A DNA stretch of 64,000 bases from Clitoria ternatea (GCA_037962975.1 CM075675.1:45802501-45866500); one strand, 5' to 3'. Counted from the stretch's first letter, positions 12,764 to 25,428 are shown. The notes: generated from the sequence alone by a model not told the origin. Numbers and translations: made by a program.

Positions 12764-15700
12764 TGATAAATGCTTTATAATATAATAAATTAAATCTAGT
12801 TTGCTTAGGATTTTAGTCATTATCCACTGTATTTCCTTTATTTATTGCAATTTTTGCTTTCTTTCCACTCTATTCTACTTGGGTATGTTATTTTGCAGGA
12901 ATTAAGGAAATAAAGGGTCAAAAACAAGAGAAAAACGACCATAAAATGATAAAGAAACAAAGAACAAGCCCAAAGTGGAAAGAATTCTCTTTTTAAAGCT
13001 GAAATTCGACTCAGAAAGCAAAAATCCGACTCAGAGCACTGAAATCCGACTCAAAATGGCCAAATTCGAGTGGGATAACTCAGAAATGACCAAATCCGAG
13101 TAGAAGGACTCAGAATAGAGCATTGCCGAGTGGAATACTGCACTGCTGGAGGAAAATCCGAGTGAAATGTTCCCTGTCAAAGCCATTCCGAGTGATAAAT
13201 AGCTGACTGGAGTGAAGGACCAATGCTGAAATGGAATAAGTCTCGGTTAAAGGTGATTCCGAGTGGAAACTCCCCGACTGCATCCATTCCGAGTGAAAAA
13301 AGGAGACTGACCTCCAATAAATATGTCCAAAGCTATTTTCTGAGTGAAAAGCTTGCTGATTGAAGTAAATCCGAGTGGGAGCTTTCTGATTGCAACTAAT
13401 CCGAGTGAAGCTGTTCCGAGTGAATGAATTTCGAGTAGAAGAGGCCACTGAAATGAATAAATGCTGACTAAGGAGGAATCCGAGTGGTCTCACTCAGAGA
13501 AAATGACATTCTCAAGCAGAACAAAGCATTTCCGAGTAATTCTTAGCAAGGAAGGAAAAATCCGACCGGAAATGAATCACACTCGGGCAGACTCTCAAGT
13601 TTCACACTGAGCCCGAGTGAGAAGTCTCCAAGGAAAGGAATTCCGAGTAAGTTGGGTCAGAAAGATGCATTTCCGAGCAAAGCAAGGCTCGGACATGGAA
13701 GAATTCTATCAGCCAGATTCCAGTCCTTCAAAGTCCAAGTTTCTGAGTGAAAGTGAAGTCAAATCCGAGTGGAAATTAACTCGGACTTCCGAGTGAAGAT
13801 GTGATTTTATCATTTGAATGAATAAATAAATCTGTCCGAGTGAATTCCAATGCAAATCCGAGCAGAGTTTTAACCGAGTGGTTCAGATTACAGCCGAGTG
13901 AAAATGATTGAGAACCGATTGAATAAATTCTGATCCCGAGTGAGTCTTCAATCAGTGCCAAATAAACTTCATGAATTTAAGCCGAGTGAATGGATTCAAT
14001 CAATTCCGAGTAAGTTACTTTGCCCGTCCAACTCTCAAACACCGAGTGAAACAAGACCTCTCACTTGAGCGAACCTTTCTCCGCTTGAGCGAGACGGTTT
14101 CCTCCTCCAAACACTGACCCAATTCTTCACAAATGCAACACCGGATCACTACCTCCATCAACTCTGCCTCCTTCTACTTTCCTTCAAGCCACAACACCGT
14201 CCCTTCTCCTTTCAAAACCGACCTACACTCCACAAACTCCAAACATCGGATCACTCTTTACACCGTCCTCAATCCAGAAATCTGACCCACATTCCTCTCT
14301 TCTATCCGCTGTCCCCTTCTAATCCATACCACACACCGTCCCACTTCACCTTTCCTTTCCATCCATACCGCCCAGTAATCCATCAACCAACACTGCCCAG
14401 GCTCTTCTCTCCAACCAATACCGCCCAGGCTCCTAATCCACAACTCCGCCCAGACTCCTTTCCTTTCCATCCACAACACCGTCCTCTCCTTCCTAATATT
14501 CTCAACACCGCCCAACCGTCCTCACCTCAACACACCGCCCAACTTCCCAACACCGTCTCCCTTTCTTCTTCTAATACATAACACCGCCCAGTAACCCTCT
14601 CAAGACCGCCCAGACTTTTCATCAATTCAACACCGTCCAGCCCACAACGTCCAGCTCTCCATCTAACAGCAACTCCTCTCCACGCTGTCCAGTTCACTCA
14701 CCAACACCGTCCAGCAAGCTTTCACTCGGATTTGTGGGAAAATAACATTTTTTCACTATGAATTTCATCATTCTGCACCAATCTTCACTAAAATCCAAGC
14801 ACCGAATTATTGGAAATATTAAATATGCAAATTGGAAACAAGTTGGCACAGCTGGAAATCACATGCACCGAAAGTTTCTCCCACTTGCAAATTTTAACGC
14901 GTTTCCTTAGCTGGATTCATTCATCCATTCGCCTATAAAAAGGAGAGCAACCAGGAGCAATCAATCATCACTTCCATCAATTACCATCAGATTTCTTTTC
15001 TTTTCTTCGTTACTTTCTCTCCTTTTCTCTTTATTTTTCTTCTTTTCCATTTTTCTTTCTCTGTTCGTTTTTCTTCTCTTTCTTTCTATTTTCTTTTCTT
15101 TCTTTTATTTTGTAAGAGTGTGAGGGCTGTAAAAGTGAGAATTTAAATTTGTAATTGGTGGAGAATATTGCAACAAGGAAATACAAGTAGTAAATTATTT
15201 TGAGCTTTTGGAGAAACCCGTAAGTCTTTATTTTTACCATGTCTTGTATGTTTTATTTTTTCATTATTTACATGAATTTAAATTATTTCATGAGTAGCTA
15301 AATTAATTATCTTGGGATAAAGGGAGTATGATAATATTTTATTTTAATGTTATTTTGACTTGGAATTAAATAAATTTTTGTTTTCCATTTAGTTCAATTA
15401 TGCTTAATGCTTTTAGTAATTCCTAACAAGAACCTAAATGATAAAACTGTATACTTACGGGTATATTAGTAAATTTAGGTAATAAATAGAATCGAGAGAT
15501 TTATTTTTACCAGAAAGCTTTGAACTAAACCTAAGATTTTTGAAATGCTTTTTGTGACCTCGGTAAAACCGTGAAAGTAATCAAAATTCTTTTGAGGAAA
15601 TAAAAGGGATTTTCATAAAACGATAATGGGCCTTTCTGAGGATTAAGCAGCGCTTTCCATAGGTTAGGTACATTAATAGGATTCCGAAAGGAACATATTA

Positions 15701-16026
15701 ATTAGCTTTTGGAAAATTCACCTTGGAAAACTTAATTCGATTCTTATTTATGAAAAGTTAAAATTCATTAAACATAAAATAGAGTCTTAATCCCCCGAAA
15801 TCCCAAGATACTCTCAACTCTGATTTTTTAGTGTCAAGTAAATTTTATTTTTATATTTATTTATATTTTGTGCAACTTTAATTTGTGCTTTATTTTATAA
15901 AAATCTTAAAAATTAATTGTGTGGATAATTAAATTTCAATATGCTGGTACTTTGAACACAGTCCCTGTGGAGAACGATAATCTTTTATATTACGCGACAT
16001 AACTCGTGCGCTTGCGGGCCCTGTCA
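12764..16026 (+). repeat. 5' LTR (3263 bp) of the Athila-like element
   Basis: Contains a CCGAGTG-rich tract (about 13003-14045), two CTTGAGCGA motifs (about 14070-14095), then an ACACCGTCC/ACACCGCCC-rich tract (14120-14715), then a CT-rich leader (14990-15110). The minus-strand reading frames at 13110-13493, 13776-13961 and 14258-14515 come from the repeat arrays and are not genes. CTATAAAAAG at 14933-14942 is a plausible TATA box for the plus strand. Confidence 0.9.
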
Positions 16027-16032
16027 AGTTTT

Positions 16033-16050
16033 TGGCGCCGTTGCCGGGGA
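16033..16050 (+). other. Primer-binding site matching tRNA-Asp
   Basis: TGGCGCCGTTGCCGGGGA lies seven bases after the 5' LTR. It is complementary to the 3' end of plant tRNA-Asp including CCA, the usual primer of the Athila lineage. Confidence 0.9.
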
Positions 16051-16193
16051 CTGTTGTCCCTTAAATATCGGCAATATTGAAATTCGATTAGATCATACTT
16101 GTTAATATTTTTATTTTTAGTTTGTTTTATTTCTAGTTATTTATTTTTATTTTTATTTTTATTTTCAAAGATCACCCTTAATCTTGGTCTGTT

Positions 16194-16736
16194 ATGGAAT
16201 TCTTAACAGGTGCTACTGACCTTTATTGTTGTATTTGTGGTGATTCAGGACATGCTGCTATAAATTGCTATTTTGCAATATCCTTAAACCACCATGAACA
16301 AGAATTTCATCAGTTAGATGCTATTGGAAACTATAACCATAGCAGTGATTTTAGAAGCTTACCAGTATTCCAAAACTATCCTCCACAAAAATCCAAACTT
16401 GAAATACTGATGGAAAATTTTGTGAGCACCCAAGAGAAACAAAATGAAGAGTTCTCAAATGCCATAAAAACCTTAGCTTCAAAGGTGGACTCTCTAGCCA
16501 CCCATAACAAAATTTTGGAAAATCAAATAGTCCAACAAACCTCTTTTTCTATGAGAACACCAGAAGCATTTCCTGTAAAACCTGAGGTGGAACCATCTAA
16601 CCACACCATGGACATCACTCTTAGGAGTGGTACTCATTATTATGATCTGGTTGGCATAACTAAAGAAGAAGCTAAGGAAGAGAAGAAATTGTATGAATCT
16701 CTATCTCATTCGGTATTTGAGGAGAGCAATTCATAG
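16194..16736 (+). pseudogene. Truncated gag of the Athila-like element
   Basis: A 180-residue open frame. It has a CCHC zinc knuckle CCICGDSGHAAINC (C-x2-C-x4-H-x4-C) at residues 13-26, then a stretch typical of Athila gag after the knuckle, including a Q-rich and coiled-coil-like region (about residues 85-125) and a TLRSGTHY motif near residue 143. The capsid region that normally precedes the knuckle is missing, so the frame probably starts at an internal methionine after a deletion. The short open frame and frameshifted flanks suggest that it no longer makes a working nucleocapsid protein. Confidence 0.75.
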
Positions 16737-16737
16737 A

Positions 16738-17039
16738 TCCAAAAGAAGGTACTGCCCAAGCTTCAGGATCCAGGTATTTTAGAGGTTATTTCTATCAAGG
16801 TAGGAAACTTTTACATACCTGTTAACTTTGTTATGCTTGAAATAGATTTTATTGACCAAGTGGTAGAGAAAGACGCAATCCAAAACCTCTCTCTTGATCC
16901 ACTTGAATCTGTGTTATCTTATGACTTTTCAGGCATTTCAAAAACACACTTCTGTTATTTTTTGGCTAAAAGAGAACTGATCCCTAAGGTAGAATTCAGA
17001 CCACTAAAACCTGTGTTCAGGTATGAATTGTATAGCTGA
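16738..17039 (+). pseudogene. Protease-region and early pol remnant of the Athila-like element
   Basis: Just after the gag stop, the translated pieces VLPKLQDPG and GNFYIPVNFVMLEIDF resemble the Athila protease segment (PPKLKDPGSF..., PxDFVVLDM). A 68-residue frame (16833-17039) continues to RELIPKVEFRPLKPVFRYEL, similar to the sequence that precedes reverse transcriptase in such elements. A stop follows and the polymerase domains are deleted. Confidence 0.6.
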
Positions 17040-18402
17040 AGCTGGTTTAGAAAAGTTTGGCTGAAGACTTAAAACTTAGCACTTGTGGGGAGGTAACCCC
17101 ATGTCTTTAATAAAAAAAAATAATAAATAAAATAATAAATAAAAAAATAAATAAAAAAATAAAAACAAAAATAACTATGTCAGATGCTGGTTTGGGGTTA
17201 TTACAGGTAAGTTTTCTTATTCTTTTATCATCCATTTTAACATTGAGGACAATGTCAAATTCTGGTTTGGGGTGGTAGGTAAGAAAACTTAACTGTTTTG
17301 TTTACGTTGTGTGATTGTCATTTTATTATGCATGTATGTTTTCTTTGATTTGTTTGTAATCTTGTAATTTACCATGATTGCATGATAAATTTACTTTGAA
17401 CACAAAGCTAAAGTATCTAAGGACCAAAATTTTGAGTAAAATTTTCTTAAATTTGATTGTTTAAATGCCAAATAAATGCTTAAATGAACCTTATGTGATT
17501 AAAATTTTCTTTGAAAAGACTTTCCATGGTTAGACTTGAGCCAAAATGGGTTATCTATCAAATAAATTTTCAAAACCCATATTTTCTTGATTGAGTGAAT
17601 CTCATAGTCATTAATATTCTAGAACTTGTTTTTCAACCGATTCAAAATGGTTTTTGATTATATGTCTTAGGATGATAAAGGCACAATTAGGTCTTATTCT
17701 TAAGCCTCAGAATTTTGTATAATTTGACCCCTAGTTACCCCTTTTGAGCCTAAAAGCAAAAATTTTTTCGTTGAAACCTTTCATTGACTAATATTCTCTT
17801 AAATGGTGAAAAAGTTGGAAATTTAGTGGAGCAAAGAAATAAAAAAGGACTTAAGAAAAATATGGTATTGGATGCAAAGAAAAGCAAGAAAAAGAAAAAG
17901 AAAATCAAAAGGATGATATTGAATGAATTCCAAAAAAGTCCATAAAAATTCAAAAAAATTTTTGCTCTGTTAAATTTATAATGGTGATTTGAATCATTCA
18001 TGACTGTTAAAGCCCTTTTGTATTCCATTTTTCTTGAAATTCCTACCTTGACAATACAACCCAAGGCTGCGTTACAACCTTTGAAAGACCTTTAGACTTT
18101 GACATATTTTCTATCTAAACTGTGGAGTCTCTGGTTTATTAACAAGCTTATGGTAATGTTTTTTGACTATGATGATTTGAGAGATACACAAACCTTGAAA
18201 CACTTGAGTGAAAATTGTGAGAAGAGTATCTCAAGTCTTGACATTGAAATTTGATTCACATAAGTAAATAAAAATTGGCATTTGAATAAATCTGTTTCTC
18301 TATTTTGGATTCCTTAGTTTATTAAGTTTAGTGTTTTCTGTATTTTATCTTGTGAATATGGTGATTGCTTGAGGACAAGCAATGTTTTGGTTTGGGGTAT
18401 TT
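17040..18402 (+). other. Non-coding 3' internal region of the Athila-like element
   Basis: Contains the GTGGGGAGGTAACCCCATG string at about 17084, an A/T-only tract (17108-17175), a TTGAGGACAATGTCAAATTC string near 17244, and a polypurine-like GGTTTGGGGTATT run just before the 3' LTR at 18403. Such sequences are typical between pol and the 3' LTR in Athila elements. No coding sequence is seen. Confidence 0.7.
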
Positions 18403-21400
18403 TGATAAATGCTTTATAATATAATAAATTAAATCTAGTTTGCTTAGGATTTTAGTCATTATCCACTGTATTTCCTTTATTTATTGCGATTTTTGCTTTC
18501 TTTCCACTCTATTCTACTTGGGTATGTTATTTTGCAGGAATTAAGGAAATAAAGGGTCAAAAACAAGAGAAAAACGACCATAAAATGATAAAGAAACAAG
18601 AAGAACAAGCCCAAAGTGGAAAGAATTCTCTTTTTAAAGTTGAAATTCGAATCAGAAAGCAAAAATCCAACTCAGAGCACTGAAATCCGACTCAAAATGG
18701 CCAAATCTGAGTGGGATAACTCAGAAATGACCAAATCCGAGTGGAAGGACTCAGAATAGAGCATTGCCGAGTGGAATACTGCACTGCTGGAGGAAAATCC
18801 GAGTGAAATGTTCCCTGTCAAAGCCATTCCGAGTGATAAATAGCTGACTGGAGTGAAGGACCAATGCTGAAATGGAATAAGTCTCGGTTAAAGGTGATTC
18901 CGAGTGGAAACTCCCCGACTGCATCCATTCCGAGTGAAAAAAGGAGACTGACCTCTAATAAATATGTCCAAAGCTATTTTCCGAGTGAAAAGCTTGCTGA
19001 TTGAAGTAAATCCGAGTGGGAGCTTTCTGATTGCAACTAATCCGAGTGAAGCTGTTCCGAGTGAATAAATTCCGAGTAGAAGAGGCCACTGAAATGAATA
19101 AATGCTGACTAAGGAGGAATCCGAGTGGTCTCACTCAGAGAAAATGACATTCTCAAGCAGAACAAAGCATTTCTGAGTAATTCTTAGCAAGGAAGGAAAA
19201 ATCTGACCGGAAATGAATCACACTCGGGCAGACTCTCAAGTTTCACACTGAGCCCGAGTGAGAAGTCTCCAAGGAAAGGAATTCCGAGTAAGTTGGGTCA
19301 GAAAGATGCATTTCCGAGCAAAGCAAGGCTCGGACATGGAAGAATTCTATCAGCCAGATTCCAGTCCTTCAAAGTCCAAGTTTCTGAGTGAAAGTGAAGT
19401 CAAATCCGAGTGGAAATTAACTCGGACTTCCGAGTGAAGATGTGATTTTATCATTTGAATGAATAAATAAATCTGTCCGAGTGAATTCCAATGCAAATCC
19501 GAGCAGAGTTTTAACCGAGTGGTTCAGATTACAGCCGAGTGAAAATGATTGAGAACCGATTGAATAAATTCTGATCCCGAGTGAGTCTTCAATCAGTGCC
19601 AAATGAACTTCATGAATTTAAGCCGAGTGAATGGATTCAATCAATTCCGAGTAAGTTACTTTGCCCGTCCAACTCTCAAACACCGAGTGAAACAAGACCT
19701 CTCGCTTGAGCGAACCTTTCTCCGCTTGAGCGAGACGGTTTCCTCCTCCAAACACTGACCCAATTCTTCACAAATGCAACACCGGATCACTACCTCCATC
19801 AACTCCGCCTCCTTCTACTTTCCTTCAAGCCACAACACCGTCCCTTCTCCTTTCAAAACCGACCTACACTCTACAAACTCCAAACATCGGATCACTCTTT
19901 ACACCGTCCTCAATCCAGAAATCTGACCCACATTCCTCTCTTCTATCCGCTGTCCCCTTCTAATCCATACCACACACCGTCCCACTTCACCTTTCCTTTC
20001 CATCCATACCGCCCAGTAATCCATCAACCAACACCGCCCAGGCTCTTCTCTCCAACCAATACCGCCCAGGCTCCTAATCCACAACTCTGCCCAGACTTCT
20101 TTCCTTTCCATCTACAACACCGTCCTCTCCTTCCTAATATTCTCAACACCGCTCAACCGTCCTCACCTCAACACACCGCCCAACCGTCCTCACCTCAACA
20201 CACCGCCCAACCGTCCTCACCTCAACACACCGCCCAACTTCCCAACACCGTCTCCCTTTCTTCTTCTAATACATAACACCGCCCAGTAACCCTCTCAAGA
20301 CCGCCCAGACTTTTCATCAATTCAACACCGTCCAGCCCACAACGTCCAGCTCTCCATCTAACAGCAACTCCTCTCCACGCTGTCCAGTTCACTCACCAAC
20401 ACCGTCCAGCAAGCTTTCACTCGGATTTGTGGGAAAATAACATTTTTTCACTATGAATTTCATCATTCTGCACCAATCTTCACTAAAATCCAAGCACCGA
20501 ATTATTGGAAATATTAAATATGCAAATTGGAAACAAGTTGGCACAGCTAGAAATCACATGCACCGAAAGTTTCTCCCACTTGCAAATTTTAACGCGTTTC
20601 CTTAGCTGGATTCATTCATCCATTCGCCTATAAAAAGAAGAGCAACCAGGAGCAATCAATCATCACTTCCATCAATTACCATCAGATTTCTTTTCTTTTC
20701 TTCATTACTTTCTCTCCTTTTCTCTTTAGTTTTCTTCTTTTCCATTTTTCTTTCTCTGTTCGTTTTTCTTCTCTTTCTTTCTATTTTCTTTTCTTTCTTT
20801 TATTTTGTAAGAGTGTGAGGACTGTAAAAGTGAGAATTTAAATTTGTAATTGGTGGAGAATATTGCAACAAGGAAATACAAGTGGTAAATTATTTTGAGC
20901 TTTTGGAGAAACCCGTAAGTCTTTATTTTTACCATGTCTTGTATGTTTTATTTTTTCATTATTTACATGAATTTAAATTATTTCATGAGTAGCTAAATTA
21001 ATTATCTTGGGATAAAGGGAGTATGATAATATTTTATTTTAATGTTATTTTGACTTGGAATTAAATAAATTTCTGTTTTCCATTTAGTTCAATTATGCTT
21101 AATGCTTTTAGTAATTCCTAACAAGAACCTAAATGATAAAACTGTATACTTACGGGTATATTAGTAAATTTAGGTAATAAATAGAATCGAGAGATTTATT
21201 TTTACCAGAAAGCTTTGAACTAAACCTAAGATTTTTGAAATGCTTTTTGTGACCTCGGTAAAACCGTGAAAGTAATCAAAATTCTTTTGAGGAAATAAAA
21301 GGGATTTTTATAAAACGATAATGGGCCTTTCTGAGGATTAAGCAGCGCTTTCCATAGGTTAGGTACATTAATAGGATTCCGAAAGGAACATATTAATTAG

Positions 21401-21721
21401 CTTTTGGAAAATTCACCTTGGAAAACTTAATTCGATTCTTATTTATGAAAAGTTAAAATTCATTAAACATAAAATAGAGTCTTAATCCCCCGAAATAACA
21501 AGATACTCTCAACTCTGATTTTTTAGTGTCAAGTAAATTTTATTTTTATATTTATTTATATTTTGTGCAACTTTAATTTGTGCTTTATTTTATAAAAATC
21601 TTAAAAATTAATTGTGTGGATAATTAAATTTCAATATGCTGGTACTTTGAACACAGTCCCTGTGGAGAACGATAATCTTTTATATTACGCGACATAACCC
21701 GTGCGCTTGTGGGCCCTGTTA
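18403..21721 (+). repeat. 3' LTR (3319 bp) of the Athila-like element
   Basis: Almost the same as the 5' LTR. The length difference is explained mostly by a 27-bp unit present three times at 20149-20229 but once in the 5' LTR. Other differences are scattered single bases, many of them C-to-T or G-to-A type. Confidence 0.9.
20149..20229 (+). repeat. 27-bp unit, three copies, only in the 3' LTR
   Basis: The unit beginning CCGCCCAACCGTCC starts at 20149, 20176 and 20203. The matching place in the 5' LTR (about 14507) has a single copy. The first copy carries a C-to-T change. Confidence 0.9.
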
Positions 21722-24700
21722 TAATTCATACCACAAAATTCCCAGTATTGAAAACAAGATTCGGATTTCATAGTTAACAGATTTGCATCATGAACATACT
21801 TCTGTATTTTGAGCATAACTAGAGCTACAAGCATCTTTTTAACTTGAAACCACTTTCTATAAATCCCTAACATGTATATCTACAACTTTCATGAAGACAT
21901 CAAATGCTGATTATGCATGTATAATTCCCAGAATATCAAAATATGCATAGAACTTAGCTTAAACATTTCACTCGGTCATGCTGTAGTATTTTGACTATAA
22001 CTTTTGCTATACATATCCAAATCAGTTGAATCAGGTATCAAAATTCACATAACAAAAAGATCTACAATTTTCATGAAGAAGTCAGAGTCAAATTCATACG
22101 TTTTCAGCTTCAAAATTAAGCAACAAGATACGAAATTAAAACTGGAATCCTAGAACAGCATACAATTCTACCCATTTCATAGTTATTCATAACCCTCTCC
22201 CCTCTTACCTTAATGGAGTTCTTTAGATGAGAAGAAAATGTTCCCTTCACTGTGTTGCTTCAGATCCGAGTGTGAGAGAAAAGAAAAGAAAGAGGAAGAA
22301 GCTTATAGGAAGAGGAATTGATAACAGAGGTGTGTCTGTGGCTATGTTTCGTGTGTGTATGTGTTCTTAGAGTCATAGCACTAGGTTAATAATAAGAAAG
22401 TGAGTGGGGAACATCGGTTGGAGGATTAGGTGTGATAATGGAGTCTTTTGACTCCTTTTACAGTCAGCTTTGCATTGATTGAAATAAAATACATAAAGGT
22501 ATTATAATAGGTGCACTTTCCCTTGCGATTGGTTCGTTGTGCCACTCATTTTTGGTTTTATATGATTAAGTGGGCTGATCACTAGCTGAAGTGGAAATTA
22601 AAAGGTGTTTGGTGTTGGAGTTTTTTGAAGAGGGCGGCATTGAGTATATGGGGCGGTGTAGGGTGTGAGGGCGGAGTGCAGTATGTGGGCGGTATTAAGA
22701 GAGGGCGGTGTGGCGTGTGAGGCGGTATGCTGTGTGAGGGCAGTGTGGAGGGTGAGGGCGGTCTTGAGTGTGAGGGGCGGTGTTGAGTGAAGAAGGGAAG
22801 GAATGCTGTTGTGTAGTTACGAAGAGGTTGGTTTGTGAACACCGGCTCAGAATTGTTTGGTGTGCACACCAGTTTAAGAACAGCTTCCCAAGCAGCTAGC
22901 CGGTGTGGAGTATTAATCCGGTCTAAAATCAGTCAGTCTTCCCTTACACCGCCCATCCAAGCTGTTATAAGAGACATCGGATCTTAGATCCTAGTTCAGG
23001 ACGGGTCGAGGCACTCGGAAATGTTCCATCCGGTCTACGATTCCTTTTCTTTCGATTGTTCACTATGTCAAGTCGTCCTAAACTGATTCAAAATTCCTCA
23101 GATTACCACTCGGTTAAGTCATCCTAAAACCGTGTCTGTTCTAGTCATTCTTACTCGGTAATTTTAAACTAAATCCGAGTCATCTCTACACACTGTTCTA
23201 CCTGGTACAACTCATCCACTCACTCAGAACCTTATTCCAGAATTGACATATTACCTGGTTAACTTTCACTCGGCGTTCATTCTAAACTCTTTTCTTCCTC
23301 TCAAATAATCCATCCAGCACAAGGTCTTCCACTCGGTGAAGTTGTTCCCAAGTTCTTCACACGAATCTCTTCAATCGGTATCTTCTTACTCGGAGTTGCA
23401 CACTCGGATTCCACCATTAAGCTCCATTTGGCATTATTCTGACCTCTCATTACTCAGACCTAATGAATTCTTGTCTACTCGGAACCATTCAAACTTCTTA
23501 TCACTTGGAGGGATTCATTCACTCAGTTTTATTTCATACTTAGATACTCGGACTACAGGTTACCTTTTTCACTCAAAATGGTTACTACCTAGTCAAAATA
23601 CATACAACATTTTTCACTCGGAATTCGGAAGAGGCTCACTCGGATTACTTCCCAATTAAACACCACTCGGTGTATTCCAAACACTATTCAATCGGAATGC
23701 ATTATCCATTCACCACTCGGCACGTTTACACCTTTCTCACTCGGAGAATACATAGACTTTCCTTCCCTTGGAAGGGGTCCCCAATGTCATACGTCACTCG
23801 GAATATCTCCCAACCTTATTTCACTCGGAAGTATACTACAAGTTTATCAACTCATCTTCTGAGCAGCATCTCACTCGGTAACTAATACTAAGACCAACTA
23901 ACACTCATTCGGCCTCATACTTGGCATTCTTGCTCATTCTCACTTGGGGAATACCTTAGCCATTCATTTCACTCACTCGGAGATCCTGACTTGGACAACT
24001 CACTCGGATTTTGTAACCTTCAGTCAGAATTGGTAATCCTTCACTCGGAATTCACTCAGTTTTCGTACTTGACAGATCCTCCTGAAAACGTCTCAAGGTA
24101 CATAAGTTGTCACTCGGTATAATTGATCCTAAACCGACCCAAGACATATATGTTGTCAATCGGAATCCCTTCATTCAGGATTGCAACTTCTGATCCTAAT
24201 TTGACTCGGAAATGAGTCTTTGGAATATGCTTGACTCAGGAATGAGTCTCTCTGGGATGTTTGACTCGGAAACGAGTCACTTAGGAATAATTGACTCTGA
24301 AATGAATCCTTTGAAGAACTTGACTCGGAATTGAGTCTTCCTAACATGTTTGACTCAACAGTGAGTCTCTGAGACAGAATTTCACTCGGAATAATTCCTC
24401 TTGACCATGTTCCACTCGGAAAACACCATTTTCACTCGGTATTTCCATTTTCCACTCGGAATTCCTTTTGGTCACTCGGAATTTGCAGTTTTCACTCGGA
24501 ACAGACTCTCTTTCTCACTCAGACAGTTCTTTCTAAGGTATTTTCACTCGGAATTTGGGCCTCATCCTTAAAGGTTTATGTAATTCCTATAATTATACCC
24601 AGAAAATGAAATTTTGGAGTATCACAACCATCCATAGAGTGTTTTTATTCATTGAGTAACACTAACAGATCTTTTATACTTCAAAAATTTACAAAATAGA

Positions 24701-25129
24701 GCTATTATTAAAAGCAGGATGTTACAGTGATAATCAGTGTATAGTGGCAATGTGATGCCGGGCTTGACAAGCAGGTTGCCCGTGTGATGAGTATGTGATG
24801 TTGTTAATGGCCACTTATGATATGATGAGAAATGTGAATATGTATGATTGTGTGGTATGAGACGGCTGACGGTATGTATAGCCCCTCATTTCCGGCTCCC
24901 GTGGTTTTTGTGCCCAGTTGAGCTACCCAGTGGTCAAGCAGGACCCAGTGGTCGAGGTGGAGAGTCAAGCAGGACTCGATGAACCAAGCAGGGTTCACGG
25001 GGTGTCAAGTAGGACCCCCAGCTGAAGGCTGATCCTTTAGTATCTGGATACTAGGCATCAATTTTGTCTAAGAGTCAGTGGTGACAATTGATGAATTATT
25101 AGTTGTGATGTGTGTGATTAATTATAATT

Positions 25130-25428
25130 GCCGAGTGTGAATTGATATATTTGCCAAGTATGATTTGATATATTTGCCGAGTGCAATTTGATATATTTGC
25201 TGAGTATGATTTGATATATTTGCCGAGTGCAACTTGATATATTTGCCGAGTATGATTTGATATATTTACCGAGTGCAATTTGATATATTTGCTGAGTATG
25301 ATTTGATATATTTGCCGAGTGTAACTTAATATATTTGTCGAGTATGATTTGATATATTTGTCGAGTGCAATTTGTTATATTTACCGAGTATGAATGGTTA
25401 TACTTGCCGAGTGTGAGTTAATTGCCGA
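25130..25428. repeat. 23-bp minisatellite with CCGAGTG cores
   Basis: About 12 copies of a 23-bp unit alternating GCCGAGTGCAATTTGATATA and GCCGAGTATGATTTGATATA forms lie in the right half of the solo LTR 3299-26436. The core of the unit is the same CCGAGTG motif found in the other LTRs nearby. Confidence 0.85.

Larger units (their letters stand above)
12764..21721 (+). mobile_element. Athila-like non-autonomous LTR retrotransposon nested in the gypsy LTR
   Basis: This 8958-bp element begins TGATAAATGC and ends CCCTGTTA, flanked by TAATT duplications (12759-12763 and 21722-21726). The LTRs are 12764-16026 and 18403-21721. The 5' LTR ends TGTCA while the 3' LTR ends TGTTA, a terminal C-to-T change. 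The primer site at 16033-16050 matches tRNA-Asp, as in Athila and related plant Ty3 elements. The 2.4-kb internal region keeps part of gag and a protease trace. It then goes straight to the characteristic non-coding tail with GTGGGGAGGTAACCCCATG and two TTGAGGACAA...GGTTTGGGGT strings. Reverse transcriptase, RNase H, integrase and any env-like frame are absent. Near-identical LTRs indicate a recent insertion, later than that of its host element. Confidence 0.9.
4282..24726 (-). mobile_element. Non-autonomous Ty3/gypsy-type retrotransposon with 4.6-kb LTRs
   Basis: The element is bounded by GTGAT duplications (4277-4281 and 24727-24731). Its LTRs are 4282-8902 (4621 bp) and 11141-24726 (4623 bp once the nested element at 12764-21721 and one TAATT copy are removed). 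On the minus strand the order is 5' LTR, initiator-Met primer site (11126-11137), gag-protease remnant, polypurine tract (8903-8916), 3' LTR. The internal region is only 2238 bp, so reverse transcriptase, RNase H and integrase are missing. The LTRs look nearly identical by eye, which implies recent insertion, so mobility would have needed proteins supplied by a relative. The primer site and end sequences fit legume chromovirus-like gypsy elements. Confidence 0.9.
11141..24726 (-). repeat. 5' LTR of the minus-strand gypsy element, interrupted by an Athila-like insertion
   Basis: This is the second LTR, in two pieces: 11141-12763 and 21727-24726. The pieces rejoin exactly at the TAATT target site when compared with the uninterrupted 3' LTR near 5910. 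It repeats all the internal arrays of the other copy with scattered single-base differences, many of them C/T or G/A. Confidence 0.9.

Noticed and set aside
13110..14515. Minus-strand frames in the Athila-like LTR (127, 61 and 85 residues)
   Set aside because: They are translations of the CCGAGTG and ACACCGCCC arrays and are copied in the second LTR.
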